From: Rallus limicola
Lineage: Eukaryota > Chordata > Aves > Gruiformes > Rallidae
NCBI GenBank assembly: GCA_022605955.1
Contig: JAKCOZ010000007.1
Span: forward strand, 29,109,491-29,173,490
Length of the DNA stretch: 64,000 nt
Direction of reading: 5' to 3'
The position numbers were made by a program, and so were the translations under genes. Below the pieces are notes generated by a model. That model ran no database searches. It was not told the DNA's origin and saw only the letters and a list, made by a program, of their open reading frames with translations. Below, piece after piece: positions 35,706 through 48,600 of the stretch; position 1 is the stretch's first letter, and each line of letters opens with the position of its first letter.

Positions 35706-37320
35706 AAATACCATGCTGAGTTGAAGTAAAAATGCGCAAGCAGTACTAAACAAAAAACTGTTCTATTTTTTTATTTTCTTTAGGGTGGAGAGCAGGAAAA
35801 GCACCTACTGATTTTAGTTTTCTAGGTGTTATTTCCTTCAAATTATAGTTCACCAATTTATTTTATCTCCTTGAGCAAATGAAGCAAGTATCTCACATAT
35901 TAAGGTTTCACAGCTTCTTACTTATTTTACTTCTTGAAGAATTAATCAATAGTTAGCTAGTTCTTGATCAAACAGGATACCCGCAACTATCTTCCAGCCC
36001 CATGCTACGACTGCTAGATGATGGCTTCCATGATTTTCCATCCTGTTACTTTTCTAGTGGTGAATGAACACTGTCCACGTATGAACAAGAGAGCCCTTCG
36101 GACTTTGTAAAATGGAAGCAATTCTCCAGGGCATCCATACAGTGCTAACTGCTCTTCACGGAAAGCATGAGAGGATTTTTATTAAGAAAATACTGATGGA
36201 TTTTTCTCACTCCCAATTTTACTTTAGAAGACTGAAGTGATTGAGAAATTGAAGAAGGAAATTCACTCTTTCCAACCCCCCCGAAGCAGTGTGTATGGTG
36301 TACAGCCCAATTCTTGTCAAAAACTAGCACAGAAATTATCCAGGCAGGGCTAGAAGGACACCCCTGGGACTACTGCTCAATGGGGAGAAAAATCACAAAA
36401 GTACCTTCAGAATATGCTACCACAGAAGGGTGGACTTTAAAACTGCTCTGGGCAGAGACTGGGAAAAGTATTAAAAACTGGGATTCATGACTTAATTACT
36501 CTCTTACTCTCTTCTTTCTCACCAGAAGAGTGCTGAATTAGATATGTATTTATATTGCTAATGAGGATGTCTACAGCTGTATTTAAGGGGATAATTATTT
36601 ATGACAGGAGATGAGAGAGCCTTTTTTGATTTTGGGCTTAATCTAACCACACTTGAATGGGACTTGAAATTCTTTATGTGTTGATTTACATGATATAGTT
36701 GAACTTTTTTGACCTGGACCTCTGAAGTGCAAGCCTGCCTAAAGTTTCCTATTTTGCTCTAACTTACACAGTTACACGAGAGTTGCCCTCTGTTCACAAA
36801 TAAAGAAATGAAAGACTGAGCAGCAGTAAGTGGCAGTGGGATTGGTGGATATCCATCCCTTGCAGACACATGCCACTTAAATGTTTTTAGTTATTCTGTT
36901 ATCATGCAGTTACTTGTCTTCATTCATACTATCTGCCAAGTGCTGGACAGATGGAAATCCACCTGTGGCATGATTCCTCTGGACCTAGAAATCAAGGACA
37001 ATTATTACAAATATTGTAAAAAGAAAAAAGATATTTTAAAGTAAAAATATCCCTGTTTCTCATAGTACTATGAACTAATTCAATTGTATAAAAAATGTAA
37101 ATAGCTGATAGACTAGTAACATTTGGTTTTCTCTAGGAACATCCCATTCCAGTTCTTATTGAAATTCTGCTGGATGACTTTGAATCAAGTGTTGAGTACC
37201 TATCCTTTCACTGAGTCACCTCAGCATGCAAGTAACTTACAGCAGAAAGCTGCAGTTGTACTCACATGTTTGCACCCAGCAGAGCATTGATAGAGTAGTG
37301 AACAGCAGGCTGATCTTTTA
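35706..37320. other. unique sequence, one possible MIR trace
   Basis: No gene recognised. At about 36795-36848 the text 'acaaataaagaaatgaaaga', then 'cagtaagtggcagtgggatt' resembles the MIR 3' half (acagatgaggaaactgaggc... agtaagtggcagagctggga) in plus orientation, but too short for a firm call. Confidence 0.4.
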
Positions 37321-37560
37321 GCATAGCTAGCATAGCATAGCATAGACTATTTCAGTCGGAAGTGACCTACAGCAATCATCTAGTCCAACTGCCTGACCAA
37401 CTCAGGGCTGTCCAAAAGCTAAAGCATATTGTTAAGAGCATTGCTCAAATGTTTCTTAAAACACTGACAGGCTGAGGGTGTTGCCCACCTGTCTAGGAAT
37501 CCTGATCCAGTGCTTGAGCACTCTCTCATTAAAGAATTGATTCCTAAGGGTAGCATTATA
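37321..37560 (-). mobile_element. CR1 LINE 3' fragment, old
   Basis: A local AGCAT/CATAG repeat replaces the usual octamers at 37321-37345. It is followed by 'actatttcagtcggaagtga' and 'catctagtccaactgcctga', then a decayed ORF2 tail to 'ctctctcattaaagaattga'. Many substitutions and no open frame; an old copy. Confidence 0.82.
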
Positions 37561-38345
37561 AGGGGAACTTTAAAATAAATCTCTCATATTTTTGGCAGAC
37601 TACTTGACTTTTCCCTGATACCATTTTCTTTTCTTGTTCTCCCTAAAATGTCTCTCGAATACAGACCAAATATTAACCAGTCCTGAAGCTTCTTGTGACT
37701 AGGCTAATTCAGAAAAATCTAGCAAAGAATTTCAGTTCACTTGGCCAGCTCTCACATGTGTGAAACATTCCCCATCACTCCTTTAAAATCCAGCGTTGAT
37801 ATAGGCCCTCTGCCTGAGGAAGGAATCTTGGCCCAGCCATCCAGCAATCCAGCTTTGAATAATTTTCCATTCCCCTGCTCTACATCCAATCAAAACATAT
37901 GCTAACAAATATAATGACCTTTAAATAGCCAAACTTAAACATTCCTTAGCCTGGGATTTTCTTTCCTTGCTCCTAACCCTCAGCTTGTTGATTTTTCAAG
38001 CATAAAACCCCAAATTTTTGTGAGGTTAATGTAAGATGCAGGAGAGATTAGCTCAGTTGCACGAGTAGTCCCAAGATTTTCTTCCCTGTCAGTAAGGACA
38101 TTTTGATTCCAGTCTTTGAAAGCACAAATGTTCTCATGTCCTCGACCCCTCTGTTCTGGCCATCAATGGTGCACCTAGGTGGTAACGCTTTTGGAGATGT
38201 GAGAGAGAGCTTCTCCACCACCAGCAGCTAGCCTTCTGGAGCACTGACCTTCAGGCCAGATTCTGGAACTAGGAGCTGTGTCACAGCTAGGTACAATCCT
38301 GTAGGTGTGTGCATGGAGTACTGAAATGACCAGGAGAAAGTTAGG
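37561..38345. other. unique sequence, nothing recognised
   Basis: About 0.8 kb; no recognised repeat or gene. Confidence 0.5.
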
Positions 38346-38600
38346 TGTGTCCCACCTGGAACTGCTTGTGGTTGGAGCCCTCATCTGAGACGTGGGAGAC
38401 CAGAGCAGAAGTCTTTATTCTAGTCTCCACACCACAGGGTAATGTCAGTCAGGATTCCAATATGAGTCTTCCTTTCTCACCCAATGCACATTTAATTAAT
38501 TTACAGAGCCACAAATGTGCAAGAATAAAGGTGGTTGCTGAGGGCATTTGCCTGAGACATGGGATCAATCAACCAGAACGGAGGTTTTAACCTGAATTTC
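38346..38600 (+). mobile_element. probable old tRNA-derived SINE remnant
   Basis: The segment 'gtggttggagccctcatctg', 'agacgtgggagaccagagca', 'gaagtctttat' resembles the A-box/B-box head of amniote tRNA-derived SINEs (ggttagagcactcacctggg, atgtgggagacccgggttca). A second, weaker echo, 'gagggcatttgcctgagaca', 'tgggatcaat', occurs about 180 bp downstream near 38539, so two head-like units may lie in tandem. I cannot assign a named family with certainty. Confidence 0.45.
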
Positions 38601-40256
38601 CCATGTGATTTAAAAACTAAGAAGCTGATTGATCTCAGCAGCATCCTCCATCCCTTAACAAACCCCTCACAGACATGTCTTAGAATTGATTCTTCGGTGC
38701 CTAAATAGCCTGGGAATTAGACGTTACAAAACTGCAATTAGGTTTTGACAAAGCCATTTAAAACTAACCTCCTCTGAGAACAGAGAGCAGGTAAAAAGAG
38801 AAGAAAGAAAACAATGACGCCCCAGTGCTTCAAGTAGGTTTAGTTCCAGTTCTGAAAGCTAAATAAATTTGGAGCACAAAGGTTTTTGCACAGACTGTTG
38901 TCTCTAAACTTCTTAGGTGTTTAAACAATCCCTGCTTACTACTTCTTTCCCTGTAAATCATCCCCTGTATTTCAGTCCCTTGCATCTATTAGGACAGTTA
39001 TAGCTGAGAGTTTGTTATCCAACAATGTAGTTCAAAACTGAACCCCACATCCAAATATTAATAATGGGAACTTCTAAAAGTCAACACAGGAGCTTCTGTT
39101 GAGTAAGAATATCAGTTTTGTGTACTACATAAACAACTGTACTTCACTGCTCTCCTGTTGCTCTGTTGACTGCATTTCAGAATTAGATGGCACTTATACC
39201 ACTTCCCATGAGTATATATGAACAGATTCAAAACCTCTTTAGCTCCCATGTCAGGAGATTTTCAAGCAAATTCCACATAAGCCTGTATAATTCATACCCT
39301 GTTACACTTCACTGAAGTTTCTCAAGCCATTTCAGTCTCTAGCAACTATATTATAATAATGCATAATAGAATGTACCACTTAGGTTTGCATTGTTTTCCT
39401 TTGTTCATATTAACTCCTTCAAATCTTTGTCTGATAAAGACAAAACTGTTCTTTTTCCATGTAAGTCCTGTTGGAACAAGAATGAGCAGAAGTTCACTCC
39501 TAACAAATTTTGCGCTTTTATTATGATTTCTTTTTTTTCTTTACAGAAAACATTTTCCTTATTTTATAGCCCAAAACTGTCCAGATGAGACAGTTTCTTG
39601 TCTGGATGAATCCTTTCCTGCAGTCCCAGCATGGTGCTATCCCCTTACTCAGTACTATAAACATGGAGGTGTTCTAAAATCAGTTATTAATAGTGTTCAT
39701 TAGCCCTCTGAGGTGTTTGCAATGTGAATGCAGAGGACTAGGAAAATAAAGGGAAGCCTGGAGCACAGCAGGAAGGAAAGGCACATAGAGCCACCTAACA
39801 GCATGCAGCTCTCAAGCGCAGCAGTTTTTGCAGAGACAGACAGGAGCTCTGCTGAGGGCTGAGCGGTGGTGGGGATGTGCCACACAGTCCCAGCAGCTGC
39901 TGGAGCATCCATCTTTGTAATGTCAGGGTGTTGGCCCAGATGAAGCCCCAAAAGGAGTACACAGACCTGCAGCCTGGGGCTGCAAGAATTCCTGGGGACT
40001 GACTGGGGTTGGGGTGGGATGTGGGCTCATTGTCTGCAGAAGATAAGCATTAGTGTCACCCAGATAGGAGCTGTGGGAGATCAGCAGACTGCACAGCGTC
40101 AGAGAACAGAAGAGTCTTCTAAGAGACCCTGCAGACACAAGAGCCTCAACAGCCAGCTGTACTGAAGGAGACACATGGAGAATCTGAGCTTGCCTGGTTG
40201 GGAAATGACGATGACAACAAAATCTGGAAGCTTCTGACTTACGGTACCATGAGGAT
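38601..40256. other. unique sequence, nothing recognised
   Basis: About 1.65 kb with no recognised repeat or gene. The minus-strand open frames at 39700-39951 and 39923-40309 (up to 128 codons) have no recognised domain and run into the CR1 at their right edge. Confidence 0.5.
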
Positions 40257-40806
40257 GGAACCTCAACAAACTGGAGAAATGGGCTGACAGAGCATTGGCA
40301 GCCAGTCACAGAAGGTGGAGATCTTTCTGCTCAGCATTGGTGAGAAGTGTTTGGGAGATATGTCCACCGATGGAGTCTGAGCACAAAAGAGGTATGTCAT
40401 TCTGGAGTGAGTCCAATGGAGTGACATGATATTGATTAATGGACTGTGGCATCTGTTGCATCATGAGAGGCTGAGATGGGATGGTTCAACATGGACAAGT
40501 CTCAGGAGAGGTCTTATCCAAATACCTGATGGAGGAGTAAAGAAGAACAAGCCAAATCTATTCTTGGTCCCCAGTGAGAGGACAAGAGGCAAAGGGCTTA
40601 AACTGAAATATAGGAAAATCCACTTAAATGCAAGAAGAAAATAGTCTACTGTGAGAGTGGAGCAGGTTGCCCAGAGAGGTTGTGGAGCCTCCATGCTTGG
40701 AGACCTGACTGGATTGGACACAGAATCCCACTGTGGCTGACCCTGCTTTGAGCAGGGAGGTTGGACTATACAATCTCCAGATCTGCCATCCAACTTCAGC
40801 TGTGTC
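40257..40806 (+). mobile_element. CR1 LINE fragment with internal deletions
   Basis: Plus orientation. It opens with 'cctcaacaaactggagaaat', 'gggctgacag', the end of the RT-coding region (LNKLEKWADR). After a gap it resumes with 'cagcattggtgag' and 'ctggagtgagtccaatggag', then the ORF2 tail (SERTRGKGLKLKYRKIHLNA) and the 3' UTR 'ggttgcccagagaggttgtg', 'gagcagggaggttggactat'. The terminal octamers are lost. Old, multiply deleted copy. Confidence 0.87.
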
Positions 40807-41124
40807 TTGAGAAAAAAATGCCTGTTGTCAAACTTCTCAGAGCTGTTGAGGATTCTGAGATATTACCTGACTCTCCTGCTGAGCACTCAGGATTTCTATA
40901 CTCAAGCATTCATTTTGCTTGAGCATAGAATTCAGCATTAAGCTAGAAAAATATAATATCACTAAATCCAACTTAATACATCTGTAGTAGAACTATATTA
41001 ACAATATATCTTGCAACCACAGACATTTTTGGGAAAACATGTCTGTGAGATACAGCTTATCAGGTAGCTCCCAGCCCTGGGACCCAAAACACAAAGGCTT
41101 AATTTCTAGTTTTAGGAATTGCTA
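40807..41124. other. unique AT-rich sequence
   Basis: About 0.3 kb with no recognised feature. Confidence 0.5.
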
Positions 41125-41215
41125 CTTTGCACCTCTGTTTTCCCATAGGTAAGACAGGATAATGAACTCTTCCTCCTTTATGAAACATTTTAAGATCTAC
41201 TGGGGTTATGCTGGT
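41125..41215 (+). mobile_element. old SINE 3' tail
   Basis: The text 'cacctctgttttcccatagg', 'taagacaggataatgaactc', 'ttcctcctttatgaaacatt', 'ttaagatctactg' matches the common amniote SINE tail (tgtgcctcagtttccccatctgtaaaatggggataa... cctttgtaaagcgctttgagatctactg). Only this 3' part is visible; no tRNA head. It may belong to the same broad group as the head-like pieces at 38346-38600. Confidence 0.6.
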
Positions 41216-42135
41216 TAAGAAATAGTGATATTTGTGTTTGCTATTATTTAAAATAATGGAAATGAATAAGCATTTGAATTAATTTGAATTTTCCCAACCT
41301 CCCCACTTGGATTTCTTGCTTATTACATCAGGCCTCTACAGAATCACTCAATAATATCATATATAAACAATATCCTACTAGAATGATTTTTAATATGGCC
41401 AATCCATAATAAATAGAAACCACAATTCCACACCGTTAGGAAAAGAAATCTCTGATGGAAACCTGTGCTGAAATTGCACAAAACACAGCTCGTTCAAAAA
41501 AAACCTGCCCAAAAACCACAACACTCCTGAAAGCGTGGAATTGATCACCATCATATTGACCAAATATCTACACTAGCATACTCAGCAAGCACATCTTGAA
41601 GCATTTCTGCCTACAGGCTCCTAGGAGTCATACTGCATATCACTAACTTACAATTTGCTGAGGTATAATTCTGCTTGGAGCTGCTCTGAATTTGCTATGT
41701 ACTCTACTCCCAGTGGGTGCAAGCCCAGGAGCTGCTCCTTGGGTCTTTCTCCCACTTCCCTGCTTGCATCCCTCTCTTGACCCATAAATTTGCTTTCCCA
41801 AAACCTGGCAGGAGAGAAAGACTAGGGAAAACATTTGCTCAATATTCTATCAATTTGAGTCTTAGCTGTGTGTATCAGTAAGGATGGCATGGGCCAGCCT
41901 GACCCACTGGAATCCAGTGTCAGTTTTCTGAGTGTAGCCCGGTGTCCTTGTACAATATTCTTTATCCCAACTCCAGCTCCCTCTCTACTTTTCAGCGATT
42001 GCTGCACACCTCTGCTCAGAGCTCTGCATGACGACTTTTATGCCTCTCTCCTCAGAGAGACCTTGAAAAATCTGAGCCCATCAGCCTATCAGAAGTTTAG
42101 CCTATTTTTACTAATGTGCATTACCTGACGGTTCT
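41216..42135. other. unique sequence, nothing recognised
   Basis: About 0.9 kb with short opposite-strand open frames (41822-42007, 41868-42128) lacking domains. Confidence 0.5.
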
Positions 42136-42425
42136 CAATTATGCTTTAATAGTCCCTTATGAGGACTCTTATCAAAAAGTCTTTTGAAAATCCAAGTATG
42201 CTGTTTCCACCGGTTCCCCTGTATTAACACTAAAAAGAGCTCTAACAAGGTAGAGAAGCACATTTTTTTCTTAGTGAAGCAGTGCTGCTTTGATCCTGAG
42301 AAGCTATACTTGTCCAAGCATTGTGCTATTCTATCCCTAATTGAACCCTCAATCAGGTTCCCTGCTATCATAATAAAGTTCACTGATCTGTAAAGCCTCA
42401 GATGGCCCCAAGCTTCATCCAAGCT
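42136..42425 (-). mobile_element. ancient CR1-clade LINE relic, reverse-transcriptase segment
   Basis: The minus-strand frame 42135-42422 aligns by eye with the front of a CR1/L3-type reverse transcriptase. YRSVNFIMIAGNLIEGSI stands for the usual YRPVSLTSVPGKLLE-like box. GSKQHCFTKKKMCFSTLLEL stands for the NSQHGFTKGKSCLTNL box. IFKRLFDKSPHKGLL stands for the LDFSKAFDTVSHxxLL box (motif A, where the first catalytic Asp sits). In this relic motif A is degraded. On the plus strand the nucleotide text 'ctcttatcaaaaagtctttt', 'gaaaatccaagtatgctgtt' is equally diagnostic. It is a piece of the middle of an element, unlike the 3'-truncated young CR1 copies here, and much older. Confidence 0.8.
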
Positions 42426-45400
42426 TCATTTTGAAGATAAGCATCATGCTAATGAGTTTTAAGTTTTCAGGCTTCCTTGCTGTAAAGACTGTAATATATC
42501 CTTGTCAGTGTTGCTCCTGTTTAATGCTTTGTTTGTTTTCAAATCCTTGGATGAGTATCAGTCATTCCATGTGATTTACCGTTCCTGGGTTTCACAAGTT
42601 GTACCAGAGATAACTTTCTCCTTAGGAGATTCAGACTATTAAAGGCCACAGTGTGATTTCAAATAAAAAGTGCCCTCTAAATAGGATTTTCCTCATGTTC
42701 CACCATAAAGATTGATGCACAAGTGTACTTTAATTCTTCTGCCTATTCCTATTATAGCTGATAGAAAAGAAAAAAGTCATAGGAGTGGAACTTTATTAAA
42801 AAATACTTTTTTAATGTAACACTCTCCTAGGATATTACAAAACTCACTGTGAGATCATAGAGGAGAGTTTGCTTAGCAGGACTGAAGCCAGAAACATAAA
42901 ACCATCCAGGTAATTTTCCACACTTTAAACCATGAGGGGAAAAAACCTTCACAGTTTGTCTGAATCCCCTCTGCAGGCATCTGCTCTCCTCTTGAGATAC
43001 ACCCCCTAATTTCAGTGTATCAGCTGAATTCCTTAAGGAAAGGAGACTAGGAGAAGAAATGAACCTTTCAGAACGTACAGAACTTAATTTGGAGTTCCTC
43101 AGTCAGGCTTCTGCTCTGAAAGGCATCTGTTTTCTCTAAGACCCCACCACTTTTCACTCACGGTGGACCTTCCTAAGGCACCCAGCTACATCAGCTCCCA
43201 AAGGACACATTCCTGTATATTTAGGAAAACAGTGCAAAGTCCCAAGGCTTTTTTTTTTTTTTTCTGGAGGATCTTTATAATGTTACTCAACTGTCTTCAT
43301 TCTTAAGAACCCTTTGTCTTGAATATTATTTTGTTCATAGTGAGGTTACACAGTTGGAGAAAAAAATGGGACCTGAAACAATGATATTACTTTTGAACAT
43401 TAAGTGGAAGGTAAATAGGTTCTTTTGTCCCTAAACAAAAATTCTGATAGTTTTCCCTTTGAAAACCTCTGGACATTCATACCTAAGAGGGATCAGGGAA
43501 AACTAGGAAGAGGGACAAAACTGGTTTGAGACGGTAATCCAGGATGATGCTCTTTCCTATCTACTAAATTTGATCAAGCAGTATAAGACTTCAAGAAATT
43601 TTAATTTCCACACAGTCAGGAAGGATTCAGTTGCTATAATTTTTAATACAATTGCCAAAAAAATTTGGATGCAGTCAGTCTTCAACCTAAGGATACAGAC
43701 CACTGAGCACAGTTGCTGAGCACAAGGCTGAACATATTCTGGGCATGGATCAAGGTTGCATGATGGCAGAAACTTATTTGTCCTGCTGATACCTCCCAAC
43801 ATCTGCAAATGATGTGCACTGAATACAGGAGGACAGGCTCTCAGCTGTAGCAACAGGCTTTTGCCCCGAGAAATCAGATCAGCACCTGACACAGCCACGA
43901 TGCTCCTGTCACCCACTAAGCAAACTGCCCAGACCAGATCTTTCAGAGCCAGTAATGGTGTGTTCTTCATTTTCTGGCTGGCTGAGCCTGCAGCGCCAGG
44001 GCACTGATTTGTGTACATGCTGCGTCAGCTGAAATCAGTGATAACTCCGATCAGGGCACGTTAATTAGAGGTGCTCAAAATGTTTTGGCATGATGACACT
44101 TAATCTACATCAAAATATTGCACAGGTGGCTTTAATGATCTGTATTTTGAGGCATAAAACCTGTTGGTAAGGGCACAAGCACAGCACGGTAGCAGGAGGG
44201 TCAAGCTCCCGCTCTGCCAGATGAGAGGTAATCATACACGCATGGAAAGCTCTGCTCTGAAGCAGCCGCTTGAGCTGGGACACCAGCCTGAGGCTGTGTC
44301 TACACTGGCAAGCGATGCAGCACGATAGGGATGAATCTGCAGAACAGAACAGCTAGTGCTGAGGGACCAACGCCCACATTATAGGTGCTCCCAGGTTTCC
44401 AGTGCTAGTCTGGGGTGCTGGACTGAATGTCTATCAGCAGGCTGGAAAGCATCAGGTGTCCTGCAAAGCACATCCTTCAGCTTAGTTACACCCAAAAGGA
44501 ATTCACTGATTGAGGATGACAGAGGCATCTCTGGCCAAAACTGAAACTTTAATGCATATGTACCCAGAGTCTCTGACATACCAAGCTTGTGTCTAGCTAA
44601 GAAATATTCTTACTGCTCCAGTTTTGCAGTAAAACTTGGAGAGGTTTGAACTCAGTGTATATTAGAAATTCATTGTAAAATGTCAAATGGCTCTCTGCAG
44701 CAGAGCTGTTGGCAGGTGAGTAGCTCTACTCAGTAAAACACTCTGTTGCGCACCATGACGAAAGCACATTGTTCTGTCTCTCAAATTGGCATGGAGAGTC
44801 ATTGAGATGTTTGATGTTAAACTCTCTGACTTGATTCCCTATTTGACAATGAGAAATACTGTATCTCCTCACCTCGTAGAAGTGTGGCAAAAGCTAATGA
44901 ACTTTTGGAAAGTATTCACATAACATGGAGCTGACAGGGAAAAAAAAGGAAGTTTGACAAAACTATTATAATAATATTCTATAGTGAAAAAAGATAAATT
45001 ACTGGATAATGAAGGAAAGACAAAGCACTGTGTATTTTTCTACTAAGTGAGCATAATTTCTTCTGCATCATGATAAAGACCAGAACCTACAAAAAAACAA
45101 TACATGACAACAGGCTTTAAAACTGTATCATCTCTATACACTACATAATTTTATGGGAAACAATATATAATAAATTATATGTACAAGGAGACCAAAGATA
45201 AGATAACTTTATTGTAATTGAAATACTTAGGACTTGCAACCCTAAAGAAGGTAATGTAGCTTTTATAGTGTGCAGAGATATCTACCTATCTCTCTGTCTG
45301 TGTAAATACCTCGCTAGTGCTAGTGGAATGATACTGCTCCAGAGATGTGTTTGCTTACCTGTGAATTAATAAAGGGTTTCATTTTAAGAGAATAGAAAAT

Positions 45401-45604
45401 ATTTATCCATCCATGTTTAAATAAACTGTTTATGCATCTGTTTTTGAGGATGTGTTTACAGGGGCAGTGAGGAGATGCCTCTATTTGTGCATGTGTGTTT
45501 ACTTCCATGGCTCAGCACCAGAATGTTGCACTAACTCCAGGAAAGCATCATCCTGCTGCTGCTACAACAGGCAACAGCACTGTGTGTCATGTTTGTAAAA
45601 TGTT
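42426..45604. other. unique sequence, no gene recognised
   Basis: About 3.2 kb. It contains a T15 run (43249-43263) and the longest open frame outside known repeats (43557-44018 minus, 153 codons), which has no recognised domain, no start context and no paralogue in the window. The part near 44170-44330 is GC-richer. Confidence 0.5.
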
Positions 45605-45694
45605 TGTCCTAGGCCACCTGCTTTGGCCAGAGGGTTGGACTTGATGATCTCTGGAGGTCCCATCCAACCTCTAAAATTCTGTGAAATTCTGTGA
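45605..45694 (+). mobile_element. CR1 LINE 3' tip
   Basis: A plus-orientation 90-bp end: 'tgtcctaggccacctgcttt', 'agggttggacttgatgatct', 'ctggaggtcccatccaacct', then two octamer-like units 'aattctgtgaaattctgtga'. Confidence 0.92.
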
Positions 45695-48600
45695 AAAGTC
45701 TGCAGGTACCCAGAGCTAAGTCCCCAGCAGGATCTCAGTGAGAAAACAGGAAACTCAGACTGTTGTTTGGTCTCCAAAATTAAATTTCAGAAGTATACTA
45801 CAGCTTTAGTCAGACTGATACTTTTTTGGGGGGTAGGTTTCTACGGAAGCTATTAACTCAGCAAACCTACCATTGTGTGTGACTCCACACAGGACATCCA
45901 TCAGAAAATGCACTGACTGCAGCTTCCAAAGATTTTGCATCTCTCTCCAGCCTTAGACTCCCCCCAACACCAGCACACTGATTCAGAAGGAAAGCTGGTT
46001 CTGTAGTAATTACAATTATGGAGGTTTGTTAAATCCAGAAAACGAAATGTTAGAGAAATGAGCCTTGCCTGGGTATGTACTCCTAGGGAGCTCAACCAGG
46101 AAAGAGATGCTTAAGTTAGCAGAGGCAGTGTAAGAACAAGACAATGAACATATTTAAGTGTGAAATTAGAAGACTCTAATCCTACCAGGAGCAAGCTTGA
46201 GGAGTCACAGAGGTTAAATACCCAACCAAAACCTATAGATCCCAAACAGAAAGGCATTAGGCAGCCAGAGTGCCCTCAGACCAGAGGAGCAGATCGAAGG
46301 GTCCATCCCACCTCTGTTTCCATTCCCAGCTTTGCTGCTGCTGTGAGCACCATGTCTTGCTCCCAGCGTTGCTCCTGCCCTGAGCACCATGTCTTGCTCT
46401 CACAGCCTGTGAATGGAGGCAAAACTCCCTGCAGCCCCTCAAGGATTTTGCTCTCTGAGGTTGTTCTATGCTTTGACAGTCTCTCGGAGGAAAGAGTACT
46501 CTAAAACTATCAAATGCTGCCAAAAATACAGTATGTGATTCTTTTCACAAACCCTCAGATTAATTCAAGCCTCAAGTAACAGCCATTCAAGTGTCCTCTA
46601 AATGTGAATGGGATTGTGGATTTCATTTTTATCACTACAGAGCACTAGGCATTTTATTAAACATTGGCCAAGCTGTCTCTGAAATGCAAAACTTTCCTCA
46701 GCAGAAGTACAACACAAAGTACAAACTCCTGGGTCTACCTTCAGCTTTTTGAGAATCTGAATAAAGCATGGAGAATCTCTTGAAGGAATTAAAACATTTG
46801 TGCCTCAGACAGCATGCCTGGAAAAAAAACCCAAACAAACAACTTGCTTTTCTCTGAAATGCAGTTACTTCTGGAAAGGAAGAGTGGAGAAAATATCACA
46901 GATATACAACAATGGAGACAAGCCTATCTGAAACTGGGCAGATACTATGTGATTACCCAAGTTCTAGCCAAATCAAGCCTAAAGTCTGGATCAATTTAAA
47001 AATATGTAAGCATTTTTAAATTATTATGATTTATTTATTTTATAAAATACAGCAAAGATCTCGATGCTATTTCTTACTTGAAGAATTGGCTAGCAGCCCT
47101 CTAACCTCATGATGATGCATTGATTTAGTGCTTAGTGTGGATGAAAAAATATCAGACACAGTAGATAAACAATTCTGTCTCCTGTCATTAGCATTGGTAT
47201 CTTGAGAACAAGGATAAATGCTACAAATGCTGCAGAAGCAGGCAGAAATTGTGACAGTAGCTTCTATCTAGGCAGCAATGTTAATAACATCAGTGAAGTT
47301 GTGGTCTCTCAGACTGCTGTGTGTGGTAGACAGGCCCGTGGGGGAGCTTCAGTAGCTACTTGAGTTGCTAGACTACCCTGAAAATTGTGCTGCCACATCT
47401 TTGCTGCTGCCTAGCCTGCTATATTTGGTATATCTGTCTTTACTGTAGTCACACATCTTGTTACAATACTTTTGGGAGTCTCCAAGTCAAGTACCAAGGT
47501 CCTTTGCTTAAAATGTGAGGTCTGCTGCTTGAAGTACAAATGGCACCTTAAAAGAGAAGGTGATGCAAACAATCAGCCAGCATTCCTGGAAAAATATAGA
47601 CAAACAACAAAAGTTTACCAGCATGGTCATGAAGATGGTGTCAGGAGGTCCCACTCTGCATGAGACTGGCCAAGAACCAGCTGTATTAGAGCTGGTGTGT
47701 CTCTTTGAGATGTATAACTCAGTTTTTGCTACAGCAGTAAATGCAGCTCCAGAATTTCCTGATGAAACTTACGCTGCTTTGTAGACCACTAAACAGCACT
47801 TGATGGTTCACTGCAAGATCTCTATTGAGACACCATGGAGACTGTGATCTACAATCAATATTATTGACTGTTGCCTGTTTTCTGGCCTTTTGTTAGGGTC
47901 CATGGAAGGAAGGAAGACCTGGTGGGCAACAGCTGTCATAAAAACCCTATCATTTGTAAGTATTGTCAAAACCGAGTGGTCTGAAAGCTACAAAGATATT
48001 TCAGTGCTTTTTTTCTTGCCACCCCGTTGCAGAAAAACTGAAGCCCAGATGACTCATGGCTATCACAAATGTCTGAAGGCATATGTGATGGCTGCTGTGA
48101 TGGCTGCAGGGCTCCTGCAGTCTGAGGCACACGTTTCAGGGCCTGAGGCAAAAGCATGTGTCAGTGCCAAATCAAAACTAGCCAGACATTGCCTTAGGCA
48201 GGAGTTCCTGCTTTGGACCAGGGACTAACACCAGGATCTTCCGTTTCCAAGAATGTCCCCACATTCTCATACAAGTGTGGGGCTGAGTCTCAGGCTGGCT
48301 TGTTGGACATGTGCTGCACACGCTTCCACTAGGTATGGGAGGAAAGGGTTCAAGCCTCACCTTTTGGTTAATGTATTTCGTACTCAGCGAAATTTCAAGA
48401 AAAAAACATGTTTTATCCCTGTGTCTGCCTCCAGGGTGGGACACGCCTGCCGTATGTTGGACTGAGGACCCATCCAAGTATTTTGAGTGCTGTCTAATTG
48501 CTTTTAATCAGCAACCAAAAGCGAGGATGAAAAGGCTTTGAAACAGAAAATTCTGAAATCTCAAGTAACTTCTTAGCCAGACTGAGGCGTAAGACTGCAG

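Noticed and set aside
36795..36848. Possible second MIR copy
   Set aside because: Only a short stretch resembles MIR; not enough for a separate feature.
43557..44018. 153-codon minus-strand open frame outside known repeats
   Set aside because: No recognised domain, no splice or promoter context, and composition like chance reading of GC-richer unique DNA. A protein search would be decisive.
46160..46504. 114-codon plus-strand frame with an internal 18-bp direct repeat
   Set aside because: Overlaps an antisense frame of similar length and has no family features.
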